This document shows, in pieces, positions 22,535 to 32,500 of a DNA stretch of 39,746 nucleotides (position 1 is its first letter; each line of letters begins with the position of its first letter). Where the stretch lies: the NCBI RefSeq assembly GCF_913046405.1, contig NZ_CAJWRQ010000014.1, positions 1 to 39,746 of the forward strand, read 5' to 3'. The stretch is from an uncultured Christiangramia sp. GTDB taxonomy: Bacteria; Bacteroidota; Bacteroidia; Flavobacteriales; Flavobacteriaceae. The position numbers and the translations under genes were made by a program. The notes beneath the pieces were generated by a model, which saw only the letters and a list, made by a program, of their open reading frames with translations, did not search any database and was not told where the DNA came from.

Positions 22535-24151
22535 ATGCAAAACACTAACACCATGGAAAACAACACACTAAACTCATTACAATTAAACTTCAGTAAAGAG
22601 GTTACTAATTACTATCCGCAAATCCTTTCCGAAGAAGCACTAGAATTTCTAATCGCATTACATGAAAAATTCGACCATAAAAGACTTGCTCTTCTCGAGA
22701 AAAGAGAAGCTCAGCAGCAACACTTTGACTCCGGTAACCTACCTGAATTCCCTGCTGAAACAGCTTCAATAAGAAGTGGAGACTGGAAAGCCGGTGAAAT
22801 CCCAGGAGATCTTCAAGACCGGCGTGTAGAGATCACCGGACCGGTAGACAGAAAAATGATCATTAACGCTTTAAACTCAGGCGCCAGAACTTTTATGGCA
22901 GACCTGGAAGACAGCACCTCTCCTACCTGGGAAAATGTGATCGAAGGTCAGCAAAACCTTAAAGATGCAATTGCAGGAACTATCTCACTGGAAGACGCCG
23001 CACGTGGAAAATCCTATACTTTGAATCCTGACCCAGCAATCTTGCTCGTGCGCCCTAGAGGATTGCACCTTAATGAAAAGCATCTTTTAATTACTGAAGA
23101 GGAAGCATCTGGAAGCCTTGTAGATTTTGGCCTGTATGTATTTCATAATACCAAAACGATGCTTGGAAATGGGACAGCCCCTTACTTTTACCTGCCAAAA
23201 CTTGAACACTACGAAGAAGCTCGTTGGTGGAATGAGGTTTTTGTTTTCGCACAGGAATACCTGAATGTTCCCACAGGTACATTTAAAGCAACGGTTCTTG
23301 TTGAAACGATCACAGCGAGCTTCCAGTTAGATGAGATCATCTATGAACTAAAAGAACACATTGTTGGACTTAATTGCGGTCGCTGGGACTACATATTCTC
23401 CTATATTAAAAAATTCAGAAACCACCCTGATTTCGTCGTTCCTAATCGTGATCAGGTCACCATGACCTCACCGTTTATGGATGCTTACTCGAAATTGGTG
23501 ATCCAGAAATGTCACAAAAGAGGAATTCTTGCAATTGGAGGAATGGCGGCCCAAATTCCAATTAAAAATAACCCGCGTGCCAATGACCAGGCGATCGAAA
23601 AAGTTCGAAAAGACAAGGAAAGAGAAGTTATGAATGGCCACGACGGCACCTGGGTAGCTCACCCTGCTTTGGTTGAAATAGCACTCAAGGAGTTCGATAA
23701 ACATATGTCTGAAGCTAATCAACTCTCAGTAACCAGGGATGATTTAAAAATAACAGAGCAGGATCTCCTCAAAATTCCTGGTGGAACGGTTACCGAAGAA
23801 GGGATTAGAAAAAATATCAATGTAGGCATTCTGTACCTGGAAGCCTGGCTGCGTGGATATGGTGCGGTCGCTCTATACAACCTGATGGAGGACGCTGCTA
23901 CTGCTGAAATCTCACGAACACAATTATGGCAATGGCTCAAAAATGAAGTGGTTCTCGAAGACGGCAGGAAATTTACTATGGAACTTTATATTGAAACCTT
24001 TGAAGATGAAATTGAGAAGATTATTACCGAATATGGCGAGTCCAATATTAAGAACACCAAATTTGAATTGGCTTTTAAACTTTTCGACACGCTCGTTATT
24101 TCTGAAAGATTCGAAGAATTCTTAACGCTCCCAGCATATAAACATATATAA
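22535..24151 (+). CDS. aceB: Malate synthase A
   Basis: Cytosolic glyoxylate-shunt enzyme condensing glyoxylate with acetyl-CoA to malate. 538 residues, the usual length of the A isoform. Seen: DWKAGEIPGDLQDRRVEITG with PVDRKMIINALNSGA, FMADLEDSTSPTWENVIEGQ, LLVRPRGLHLNEKH, the signature GLNCGRWDYIFSYIK, NGHDGTWVAHPALVEIA, and LMEDAATAEISRTQLWQW with the catalytic acid region. Two starts are possible: the ATG at 22535 and a second at 22553 (MENNTLNSLQL); both precede the conserved part. It is first in an operon with isocitrate lyase and lies opposite the ScfR/RamB-type regulator across an operator-rich gap, so induction on acetate or fatty acids is a reasonable inference. Confidence 0.96.
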   Translation: MQNTNTMENNTLNSLQLNFSKEVTNYYPQILSEEALEFLIALHEKFDHKRLALLEKREAQQQHFDSGNLPEFPAETASIRSGDWKAGEIPGDLQDRRVEITGPVDRKMIINALNSGARTFMADLEDSTSPTWENVIEGQQNLKDAIAGTISLEDAARGKSYTLNPDPAILLVRPRGLHLNEKHLLITEEEASGSLVDFGLYVFHNTKTMLGNGTAPYFYLPKLEHYEEARWWNEVFVFAQEYLNVPTGTFKATVLVETITASFQLDEIIYELKEHIVGLNCGRWDYIFSYIKKFRNHPDFVVPNRDQVTMTSPFMDAYSKLVIQKCHKRGILAIGGMAAQIPIKNNPRANDQAIEKVRKDKEREVMNGHDGTWVAHPALVEIALKEFDKHMSEANQLSVTRDDLKITEQDLLKIPGGTVTEEGIRKNINVGILYLEAWLRGYGAVALYNLMEDAATAEISRTQLWQWLKNEVVLEDGRKFTMELYIETFEDEIEKIITEYGESNIKNTKFELAFKLFDTLVISERFEEFLTLPAYKHI

Positions 24152-24156
24152 AAAAT

Positions 24157-24187
24157 GTCTCGCAACTACTGGCATAGATTGCGAGAC
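24157..24187 (+). promoter_or_regulatory. Intercistronic hairpin between aceB and aceA
   Basis: A perfect 9-bp stem GTCTCGCAA / TTGCGAGAC (24157-24165 with 24179-24187) with a 13-nt loop begins 6 nt after the aceB stop. No T tract follows, so it is more likely an mRNA processing or stability element than a terminator. Confidence 0.55.
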
Positions 24188-24232
24188 CTAATTATCAAAC
24201 TTTCAAAAAACTTAATAATCAAACACAAAATT

Positions 24233-25852
24233 ATGGAAAATTTATCGCAATCAAATTATCAATCTGCCCTGGAGACGGTCAAAAATCTGAAACTAAAGTA
24301 CGGGGAAACCTGGAACTCAGTAAAACCTGAACATGCAGCAAGAATGATGAGCCAGAACCGTTTCAGAACAGGACTGGATATTGCAAACTATACCGCTGGC
24401 ATTATTAGAAAGGATATGGCAGCTTATGATGCCGACTCCTCTAAATACACCCAATCCCTTGGTAGCTGGCATGGATTCGTGGCTCAGCAAAATATGATCG
24501 CGGTTAAAAAACATCATAAAACAACTAATAGGAAATATCTCTATTTATCCGGCTGGATGGTTGCTGCCTTACGTTCAGAATTTGGTCCACTGCCAGATCA
24601 ATCTATGCACGAAAAGACCGCAGTGCCTGCCTTGATCAAGGAAATATATACTTTTCTTAGACAGGCAGATGCTGTAGAACTCAACGATCTTTTTAAGAGA
24701 CTTGAAAAAGGTGTAGATGTACAGGACCAGATCGATAATTTCGAAACCCATATTGTACCAATTATTGCTGACATTGATGCTGGCTTCGGAAATGAGGAAG
24801 CAACTTACCTTCTGGCTAAAGAAATGATCGAAGCTGGAGCCTGTGCGATTCAGATAGAAAATCAGGTTTCAGATGCAAAACAATGCGGACATCAGGATGG
24901 AAAAGTAACCGTGCCTCATGAAGATTTTATCGCCAAGCTGAACGCCGTTAGATATGCTTTTCTTGAATTAGGGGTGGAAGACGGAGTGATCGTAGCCAGA
25001 ACAGATTCTGAAGGTGCTGGTCTAACCCAGAAATTACCGGTAAGTAAGGAACCAGGAGATCTGGCTTCAAAATACCTTGCATTTGTGGAAGCTGAAAACA
25101 TTGATATTAGCGAAGCAAAAGAAGACGATGTTCTTCTTAAAAGAGACGGGAAACTGGTTCGCCCAGTTAGATTGTCAAATGGGTTGTATAAATTTAAGGA
25201 AGGCTCAAATATAGACCGTGTGGTTTTAGACTGTATTACCAGCCTTCAAAACGGCGCAGATCTGTTATGGATCGAGACTCCTACACCAAATGTAAAGCAG
25301 ATCGCGCATATGGTAAACCGTGTAAAAGAGGTTGTTCCTAATGCCAAACTGGTTTATAATAACTCGCCTTCTTTTAACTGGACATTGAACTTCAGAAACC
25401 AGGTGTATGAAGAAATGCTTACTGAAGGTGAGAATATGACCGCATACGATAGAAATAACCTGATGGCTGCTGAATATGATGGATCTGAACTATGCCATCG
25501 AGCAGATGAGAAGATCAGAACATTTCAAAAGGATGCCGCCAAAGAAGCTGGGGTTTTCCATCACCTAATCACCCTACCAACTTATCACACCACTGCTTTA
25601 CATATGAATGATCTCACAAAAGGTTATTTTTCCGAAGAAGGGATGTTGGCTTATGTAGAAGGTGTTCAGCGACAGGAGATCAGAAAAAGTGTGTCCTGCG
25701 TTAAGCATCAGAGAATGGCAGGATCTGATCTAGGTGATGATCACAAAAGTTTCTTTGCGGGAGAAAAAGCTTTGAAAGCTGGCGGTGAAAAGAATACCAG
25801 TAATCAGTTTAGCGAAAAAGTTGCCGGAAAGAAACTTGAACTGGTAAGCTAA
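24233..25852 (+). CDS. aceA: Isocitrate lyase (Pseudomonas-type, long form)
   Basis: Cytosolic enzyme splitting isocitrate to succinate and glyoxylate, feeding malate synthase. 539 residues from the ATG at 24233 (MENLSQSNYQ). The catalytic segment reads AKQCGHQDGKVTVPHEDFIA with the active-site cysteine C218; this KQCGHQ version, with the longer chain, is that of the Pseudomonas/Acinetobacter type rather than the E. coli KKCGHL type. Other marks: IADIDAGFGNEEATYLLAKE, GVIVARTDSEGAGLTQK, LLWIETPTPNVKQ and VYNNSPSFNWTLNF. A longer frame starting at 24155 would translate the intercistronic hairpin and is rejected. It lies 81 nt after aceB and ends before a strong terminator, so the operon is aceB-aceA. 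Confidence 0.96.
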   Translation: MENLSQSNYQSALETVKNLKLKYGETWNSVKPEHAARMMSQNRFRTGLDIANYTAGIIRKDMAAYDADSSKYTQSLGSWHGFVAQQNMIAVKKHHKTTNRKYLYLSGWMVAALRSEFGPLPDQSMHEKTAVPALIKEIYTFLRQADAVELNDLFKRLEKGVDVQDQIDNFETHIVPIIADIDAGFGNEEATYLLAKEMIEAGACAIQIENQVSDAKQCGHQDGKVTVPHEDFIAKLNAVRYAFLELGVEDGVIVARTDSEGAGLTQKLPVSKEPGDLASKYLAFVEAENIDISEAKEDDVLLKRDGKLVRPVRLSNGLYKFKEGSNIDRVVLDCITSLQNGADLLWIETPTPNVKQIAHMVNRVKEVVPNAKLVYNNSPSFNWTLNFRNQVYEEMLTEGENMTAYDRNNLMAAEYDGSELCHRADEKIRTFQKDAAKEAGVFHHLITLPTYHTTALHMNDLTKGYFSEEGMLAYVEGVQRQEIRKSVSCVKHQRMAGSDLGDDHKSFFAGEKALKAGGEKNTSNQFSEKVAGKKLELVS

Positions 25853-25871
25853 TTTTAAAATTGTATAATGG

Positions 25872-25915
25872 ACAGCTCCATGCATTTTAATAGCAATGTA
25901 TGGAGCTGTTTCTAT
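25872..25915 (+). terminator. Terminator of the aceBA operon
   Basis: A 15-bp stem ACAGCTCCATGCATT / AATGTATGGAGCTGT (25872-25886 with 25895-25909, one G-U pair) has an 8-nt loop and is followed by TTCTATATTT. It lies 19 nt after the aceA stop. Confidence 0.85.
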
Positions 25916-26421
25916 ATTTAGTGAATCAAATTGCTGATATGAAAGCCGAAATTTATCCCTGCTGATTATAAAACAATATAGATATTATCTATCTGTCAGT
26001 TTTATAGAAATTGAGTCCTCCACTGTAGGTTTTTCTGAAAAGGAATTACTCCTTTCTGAAATCCTGTTCGCTTTGAATGAGATGAATTAGTTCATCTTTC
26101 ACAAAGCTTATAAAAACGGAATTCTCATAATCAAATCCCGACATTTAATAAGATTCTACAATAAAAATTATGGAATTTAGAATTATTTGAGTAAAAATAT
26201 TACAATTTTCACCAAATAAATTTTTAGACTCCTTACCTTTGCCTAATTATAGTATATTGTAGTTATTGCTATCAACAATTTTTGACGTTCAACTTTTTTC
26301 GTGCTTTAAGCCGCTAAATGATTGTTCTGAATTTCATATATTCACTCAAGTTGCTAGTTGATAACTGTTTAGTTTTACATACGTAACACTAAATTTAATT
26401 TAATCTCGAATAATCAAAATT
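25916..26421. other. Intergenic region with a promoter and long leader
   Basis: About 500 bases without a credible ORF. TACCTTTG at 26234-26241 fits the -7 consensus and would give the next gene a leader of about 170 nt. The leader includes ATTGTAGTTATTGCTATCAA (26255-26274), which can fold on itself weakly. A long structured leader hints at post-transcriptional control of the small protein that follows, but no known riboswitch was recognised. Confidence 0.4.
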
Positions 26422-26637
26422 ATGGGCAGACCTTCTACAAAACCGAAAGATCTCAGAGACGGTTATTATATTGAAGTTAGAAACAAAAATAAAAAAACAG
26501 GAGGAGTTAAAGTACGCCGGGACACAGTAGATCAACTTAAATTAGCGATTGAAGAATACCGCGATATCAAAGATGTTATCATTCTTGGGAAATCCACTAA
26601 TGGTAAGTTCACTCCTATTCCAGGACTTGAATCCTAA
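26422..26637 (+). CDS. Small basic protein of flavobacterial type, function unknown
   Basis: 71 residues: MGRPSTKPKDLRDGYYIEVR, a basic middle NKNKKTGGVKVRRDTVDQLK, and EYRDIKDVIILGKSTNGKF. It has no signal peptide or membrane helix. The GRPSTKPK start and GxKxRR segment suggest nucleic-acid contact, but this is only composition. I recall closely similar short proteins in other flavobacteria, always hypothetical. It has a long upstream leader with its own promoter and a hairpin 41 nt after the stop, so it appears monocistronic. Confidence 0.7.
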   Translation: MGRPSTKPKDLRDGYYIEVRNKNKKTGGVKVRRDTVDQLKLAIEEYRDIKDVIILGKSTNGKFTPIPGLES

Positions 26638-26963
26638 TCTGAAATTCTTCAGATAAACAAAGCTTTAAAATAATTTCGAGCGAGTTATACAACTAGTTAC
26701 AACTCGCTCATTCTTACCTTCCGAAGCAAAACCTTGCATTTACTCCAGGAATCGCAATTCCTTTCGTTCTCTATTACACCCAGATTTTACGAGTAGCCCC
26801 TTTCATCTTCCATCTAAACTTCTTAACTCTTTATCAGGCTTAATAGTGCAGTCCAATTCGTGAACTAAAACTTATTTTAGATCATTGAAAAACCTGCGAG
26901 CGAAGGAATAATATGATCCAGATTTTTCTATTCAAACCTTTAAAAATTGATTATGTATTTTTT
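26638..26963. other. Intergenic region with a hairpin
   Basis: About 325 bases between convergent genes. GAGCGAGTT / AACTCGCTC (26678-26686 with 26701-26709) forms a 9-bp hairpin with a 14-nt loop, a likely terminator although the following T run is weak. A smaller hairpin AGGAAT-CGCA-ATTCCT lies at about 26741-26756. No ORF is seen. Confidence 0.5.
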
Positions 26964-27629
26964 CTACTGAATTCTATAGAGAGTAGTTTTTATTACACCT
27001 TTCCCGTCTGGATCTTGAATCGATAGAAGCTCCTTTTTATTTTCAAATTTAAAATTGAAAGGTGGTTTAGTAATTTCCAGGCCACTATTCTTCTTCAATC
27101 TTATTCCCTGGCCAGATATAATATTCTTATTCGGAGTAAAAATAGATTCGGGATGATGCTCCGTCAATATGAGATATTTGTAAGCTCCAATCTTATTCAG
27201 GACACTTAGTACTTCAGAATTGGATAAATGCTGCAAAACCTGTCTCAGAATCACCACATCTCCTGGTGGAAGTTCATCTTTCGCGATGTTATGGCATTGA
27301 AACTCCAGATGATCAAACTTAAAATGAGTTGTATTGTAATTGATCAAAGCTGGAACGATATCTACAGCAATATAATGCTTTGCATACTCCAGCAGCTGCA
27401 TTCCTATGTTGAAATCACCACAACCAAGATCACATACAGAAAGTTTATTATGATGTGCTTTTAGAAAGTTTCTAACTACCTCAAGATATGGCTTCACAAG
27501 AACTTCATCATGTGAACCATTTCCTGAGTAGAACGCAGATTCACCTTTCCCCCATAGGTTCATGGCATACACCTGTTCCATTGCTTCTTTAGTAGGCCAT
27601 GGTTTTTTATTTTTCACAGATGGATACAA
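26964..27629 (-). CDS. Class I SAM-dependent methyltransferase
   Basis: 221 residues with a Rossmann-type methyltransferase core. Motif I is SVCDLGCGDFNIG (about 64-76), followed by YIAVDIVPALI with the acidic end of strand 2, HNIAKDELPPGDVVILRQVL as motif IV, and HLSNSEVLSVL. The N-terminal WGKGESAFYSGNGSHDE resembles the substrate-loop start of small-molecule methyltransferases. The acceptor cannot be read. It is the last gene of the minus-strand block, 61 nt after the MscS channel gene, and may be on the same transcript. Confidence 0.85.
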   Translation of the reverse strand: MYPSVKNKKPWPTKEAMEQVYAMNLWGKGESAFYSGNGSHDEVLVKPYLEVVRNFLKAHHNKLSVCDLGCGDFNIGMQLLEYAKHYIAVDIVPALINYNTTHFKFDHLEFQCHNIAKDELPPGDVVILRQVLQHLSNSEVLSVLNKIGAYKYLILTEHHPESIFTPNKNIISGQGIRLKKNSGLEITKPPFNFKFENKKELLSIQDPDGKGVIKTTLYRIQ

Positions 27630-27690
27630 TTGTAGATTTAATATTGTTTGACTAATTCTAGCTAGTTACACTCAATTATGTTTGTTCGAA

Positions 27691-28548
27691 TCAATTATTA
27701 GAAGATCTTATACTTAATTCATTGGTTTCCTGAGCACCTCTGTAGATTTCGTGGCGTGGAATTGGTATTTTGATCCCTTCACGATCCAATTCCTTTTTAA
27801 CCGCCTCTAATTGTTCCCAGTATGCCGGCCAGAATTCAATAGATTCAACCCAACATCTAGCCTTGAGTTTCATTTCGTACTCTCCAATTTCATCTAGCCA
27901 GACATCAACAGGTAAGTGCGTAGCTAATTTTTGATGCTTATTCATCCCTGCGATAATGATCTTTCTTAAATTATCAATGTCTTCGTCAAAAGCGAATTTT
28001 AGATTAAGATCAATCCGGCGATACTTTTCCATCGTACGATTATCTATATCACTGTTAGATACATTTCCGTTGGGCATTGTAATGATCCTTCCGTCGAACG
28101 TTTTTATACGTGTGTAAAGAATATCTATCTGCTCAACAAAACCCAGGTTCTCATTTAGATAAATAAGATCTCCAACTTTAAAAGGTTTAAACACCAGAAT
28201 AAGCACACCACCTGCAAAATTAGATAAACTGCCTTGTAAAGCGAGACCAATGGCAATACCAGCCGCTCCAAATATCGCAATAAACGAGGTCGTCTTAATT
28301 CCTAGAATGGAACCAATTACAAAAAACAAAAAGCCATAGAGCACAAAGACACTCAGACTCTCTACGAAAGTTTTCAGGGAAAGTTCCACTTTAGATCTTC
28401 GTAAAGTGCTTTTCAGCAAATTCATTAAAATTTTTATAGCAAAAATTCCAATGATGAGCGTGATAACAGAATAAAATATCTCTGGACCAATCTCGATCAA
28501 AAAGTCAAGCAGTTGTTCTTTAAGTTCGAGCCAGAAATTTCTATCCAT
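27691..28548 (-). CDS. MscS-family small-conductance mechanosensitive channel
   Basis: 285 residues. Two N-terminal membrane helices (ITLIIGIFAIKILMNLL; LSVFVLYGFLFFVIGSIL) precede the pore helix and beta-domain start: IFGAAGIAIGLALQGSLSNF then AGGVLILVFKPFKVGDLIYL. These are the canonical MscS signature with the Ala/Gly-rich pore face and Q at the kink. ITMPNGNVSNSDIDN follows, and the C-terminal alpha/beta domain is complete, so this is a full minimal MscS. It opens under membrane tension to release solutes on hypo-osmotic shock. It lies 21 nt downstream of the DUF808 membrane protein gene, so both are probably one unit. Confidence 0.93.
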   Translation of the reverse strand: MDRNFWLELKEQLLDFLIEIGPEIFYSVITLIIGIFAIKILMNLLKSTLRRSKVELSLKTFVESLSVFVLYGFLFFVIGSILGIKTTSFIAIFGAAGIAIGLALQGSLSNFAGGVLILVFKPFKVGDLIYLNENLGFVEQIDILYTRIKTFDGRIITMPNGNVSNSDIDNRTMEKYRRIDLNLKFAFDEDIDNLRKIIIAGMNKHQKLATHLPVDVWLDEIGEYEMKLKARCWVESIEFWPAYWEQLEAVKKELDREGIKIPIPRHEIYRGAQETNELSIRSSNN

Positions 28549-28569
28549 GTATGTAATTAAATTTAAAAT

Positions 28570-29448
28570 TTATTTGCTGGAAACCGACTTCCATAACTTC
28601 TTACCTAAACCAACCAGAGGTAAAACAATTGCTCCTACAACCAATCCAACCAGGAATTCCCCAAGTATAGTGGGTAAAGAGTGTACCAGGTCATGTATAA
28701 ATTCAAGATTATGCACGAAGATCCCTCCGGAAACCAACATCAAAGCTATCGTACCAATAAGGGCCAAACCCTTGATCACCCATGGCAATGCATTTACTAA
28801 AAATTTACCTACTTTATCTGAAAAGCTATCCGTTTGCTCATTCATATTGATAAGTTTGGCGCCGAATTCGTCCATCCTTACGATAAGAGCAACAACTCCA
28901 TAAACACCAACGGTAGCTACAAATGCAATAACACTTACTACCCCAATTTGAGTTGGTAACTCCTCTCCGCTTACGGTTCCTAAAGCAATAATTACGATCT
29001 CTACAGAAAGTATGAAATCTGTAAGTATAGCCGATTTAACCTTCTCATCTTCTCGTTCTAACATCTGTTCTTTGGTGAGATCTTCTGGAACAGGTGTGGA
29101 TTTCGCATGTTTATGAGGAAACAAATATTCATGGATCTTCTCTGCACCTTCATAAGCCAGGTACAATCCACCAATAAGGAGTATGATATTTATAGCCACC
29201 GGAACAAAAGCACTCAGTAAAAATGCGACCGGTAGAATAATGAGTTTATTAAGTAAAGAACCTTTAGTGATCGCCCATAATACCGGCAATTCTCTATCAG
29301 AAATGAATCCGCTGGCTTTTTCTGCATTAACAGCAAGGTCATCACCAAGTAATCCGGCAGTTTTCTTGCCGGCAACTTTGCTCATCACCGCAACATCATC
29401 CATCAACGCTGCAATATCATCCAATAAAGCAAAAAATCCTGAAGCCAT
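28570..29448 (-). CDS. DUF808 (YedI-like) inner-membrane protein
   Basis: 292 residues starting MASGFFALLDDIAALMDDVA, a start that is diagnostic of the DUF808/YedI family, followed by KVAGKKTAGLLGDDLAVNAE. Later come about six membrane helices, including LIILPVAFLLSAFVPVAINI, VIALGTVSGEELPTQIGVVS-type segments and PWVIKGLALIGTIALMLVSG. Function in the family is unknown. It starts 72 nt after the large ATPase gene and is followed 21 nt later by an MscS channel, so a link to membrane tension or envelope integrity is inferred from the neighbours. Confidence 0.9.
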   Translation of the reverse strand: MASGFFALLDDIAALMDDVAVMSKVAGKKTAGLLGDDLAVNAEKASGFISDRELPVLWAITKGSLLNKLIILPVAFLLSAFVPVAINIILLIGGLYLAYEGAEKIHEYLFPHKHAKSTPVPEDLTKEQMLEREDEKVKSAILTDFILSVEIVIIALGTVSGEELPTQIGVVSVIAFVATVGVYGVVALIVRMDEFGAKLINMNEQTDSFSDKVGKFLVNALPWVIKGLALIGTIALMLVSGGIFVHNLEFIHDLVHSLPTILGEFLVGLVVGAIVLPLVGLGKKLWKSVSSK

Positions 29449-29520
29449 AAAAATTTGGTTTGGTTAGAACATGGAAAGTTCCATCAATTAATTGAAATCT
29501 GAAAAATTTTATTCAAATAT

Positions 29521-32500
29521 TCACAGGTTAGACCTTTTCAAACCATTCTGCAGTGCTTCTTTGATACCTTCCAGATTATCTGTGAATTCCATCATTTGAG
29601 AAAGCAATTGCGCCATCTCATTTTTGTTCCCAAAACCTTTTAGTTTATTATTCTTCTGAAATGTTTCCTGGATGGTATTCCATCTGCTCCGTTCCTCTTC
29701 GTTCAAACTGCCAGTAAGATCCTTATATTTCAATAAGTTTGCTTCCGCAGCTGAAGTAAGCGTTTGAGATTCGCTTTCATAATGTGACAGAATAAGCGTT
29801 TGCAATTCGGCTTCATTCATTACCGGAACCACTTTCGCCACCAGTTTATTCATATCACGGTAGGAGCCTTGTAGTTTAAAAGATGGTTCTGTTCGATATT
29901 CATCTTCCATCGCAGCACTTTTGATATACGCAGCATTCACCTTCAAAACATTGTTTCGAATCTGTATGACCTTTTCGAGAACCGACACATATTCCTGCAC
30001 TTCCTGGTTCGAATAATTTCCGCTCAATTGAATCTCCTGATTATTATTCTCAATTCTGTCCAATAATCTATACACATCATCAAAGTTTTTACTGCTTAGC
30101 TGATGTAAAATAGGATTGGAGGTCAGTGAATTTTCGATCAAACTCAGCCTGAATAGATGAGCGGTATCGCCAATAATATCACCAAGATTGTAAATATCTG
30201 CGCGGTTGGCCAGCATATCGGGAATTCTGAACTTTTCACCAGTTTCAGTATACGGGTTTCCAGCCATGATCACGCAGAACTTTTTCCCGCGCATATCATA
30301 AGTTCGTGATCTGCCATTGTAAATCCCTTCAATTTTCCTGGTTCCGTCGGAAAGTGATATAAACTTCTGAAGAAATTCTGGATTGCAATGTTGAATATCG
30401 TCAAGATACAGCATCACATTATTCCCCATTTCAAATGCAAGATTCAGCTTTTTCAACTCTTCACGGGCGGCGGAATTCGTTGCTGAAGATGGGTCCACTG
30501 AAGTTACATCGTGACCAATCGCGGGGCCATTGATTTTCATAAAAACCAGTCCGAGCCTGTTCGCGATATATTCCATTAAGGTGGTTTTCCCATAACCCGG
30601 AGGCGAAATGAGCAATAGTAAACCCATTCTATCGGTTCTTTTCTGATCTCCAACGGTGCCCAGCTGTTTGGCAAGATTATCTCCAAATAGTGGAAAATAA
30701 ACCTGGTCTATCAATTTATTACGAACAAAAGAATTTAGTGTTCCCGGCTTGAATTCTTCAAGTTTTAGATCTTCCTTCAACTGAATAGTCACTTCGTGAC
30801 GCGCTTTCTTGAATTCCTGGTAGTCCGGAACATCGATCTCAAAATAGCTTTTGTAGGTCGCTATAAAATCATGATAGTTAAAATCGAGTACTCCTGTTTT
30901 AACCAGGCGATGTTCACCTCTTAAATTCTCAATATGCTGAGATGGCGAAGTGAATTTTGTGTTTAAAACAGATTCATCTTCAAAAAGTATAAGCGCTGCT
31001 GCTTCACTTACGTATTTGGTTTTCAAACTCGTTTGTTCACCTAAATTGCTTTGCAAAAATGCCTTCAACCACTGCTCGATCAAGGCGACTTTTGCCTGGT
31101 TTGAACTCAGGCTTTTAAGACTGTCCTTAAATTTAAGATCGGCATTCTCAGACTTCAGCATATTCAGGAAATCTTCTTTGATCCCAATAGCTATTCCGCT
31201 TTTTTGAAAATCATCATCATTTTGCAATTCTTCAAACAAATATTCAGCAACTTCAGAAGCCAGTTCAGGTTCAAAAATTCCTGATTTCTGACCAAAATCT
31301 TGAATCTCTTTGGTTAGGGTTTTCAGCAATGAGTGGTATTCTCTGGAATTTGGAAAAATTTGCAATACTTCTCCCGCGGCTTTTATATTCTGATCTAAAT
31401 TTGACCGTATTTCCGCAGAAGAAAATTTCCAGAAAAATTGCGCGCAGGAACGAATAACAGGATGATAGCGAAGCAAATCCAAAGCCTCGTGTTTTTCCAG
31501 CAGTACGGATAGGATTTTTGCCGCATCCAGATCATGAATTCCTTTCACATATCCTTCAGAATAATCTTTGCTGCTTTCCTCCTGCACCAGCCTGACCAAA
31601 TCTTCCTCCGTATGGTTTTTTAGTTCTTTACCAAATCTTCGGAAGAGCTTATAGGCCAGAAAACCGGAACGATAAATAGTTGAATTTTCAGAAATATAAT
31701 CCTGGCTCCAGAATCTTTCAGACTTTAGAAGAGTCTCATTTTCAATTTTCTGATAAAAGTCGGTTCCTGTTATATGATAATGTAAAGCATCATCCACAAA
31801 TAAGATCGTTAGATCAAGCTCCTGTTTATTAACGCCGAATTTGTGTTTCCCAAGCCTGATGATCGAATCGCCATCCTCGTAAATTTCCTTCTTATCCTTC
31901 AGTTTTCGAAGTGCATCCTCGCGGGCCGACTTCAGCATGGACTGGATTTCCTCAGCCTTACCACTGTCATCCATTTCCTGAAGCTGCACGGCAATATCAC
32001 GCGCTTTATTCACCAGGATATCTGAAGCGAAATAGGCATTGATCTCTGAAACCTCGTTGAAAGATTGAGATTTCTTACGCACCCCTTTCAGGATTCTTTC
32101 TGCGGAATTTTGTAAAGTTACCGCACGTTTATTCCGTTTTTCTACGAGTGTATTCTTACGCGCTTCAAAAGCATTGTAAACTTCTTCCCGCTTCTCAATA
32201 ATAAGCTCAATAAATTCCTCAAAATCGGCAAACTTGCCCTCCAATTCTTCTAGCTGAATGGAAATCCTGGCTTGAAAATCATCACATTTTTCCGGAGTAT
32301 CAGCGATATCAAGGTAATTGATGATACTTTGATCGATAAGCTTTAATTGCGCGGCAAAGTCGGCTTGAGCTTCTGCACTACCAAGGGACTTTCGTTTTTT
32401 CCTGATCTCTGCCTTTAACTGGTTGATCGAAGAAAAAATGAGGGAAATATTATTGATGATCTTTGTAGAATGCGAAGTATCCTCTATTTCAAGATTTGAA

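Noticed and set aside
24155-24232. N-terminal extension of isocitrate lyase from an ATG at 24155
   Set aside because: It would translate the intercistronic hairpin (MSRNYWHRLRD...) and is not family-like; the ATG at 24233 gives the normal N-terminus.
26678-26709. Hairpin GAGCGAGTT/AACTCGCTC as a regulator site
   Set aside because: Position just after a stop codon between convergent genes makes a terminator the simpler reading.
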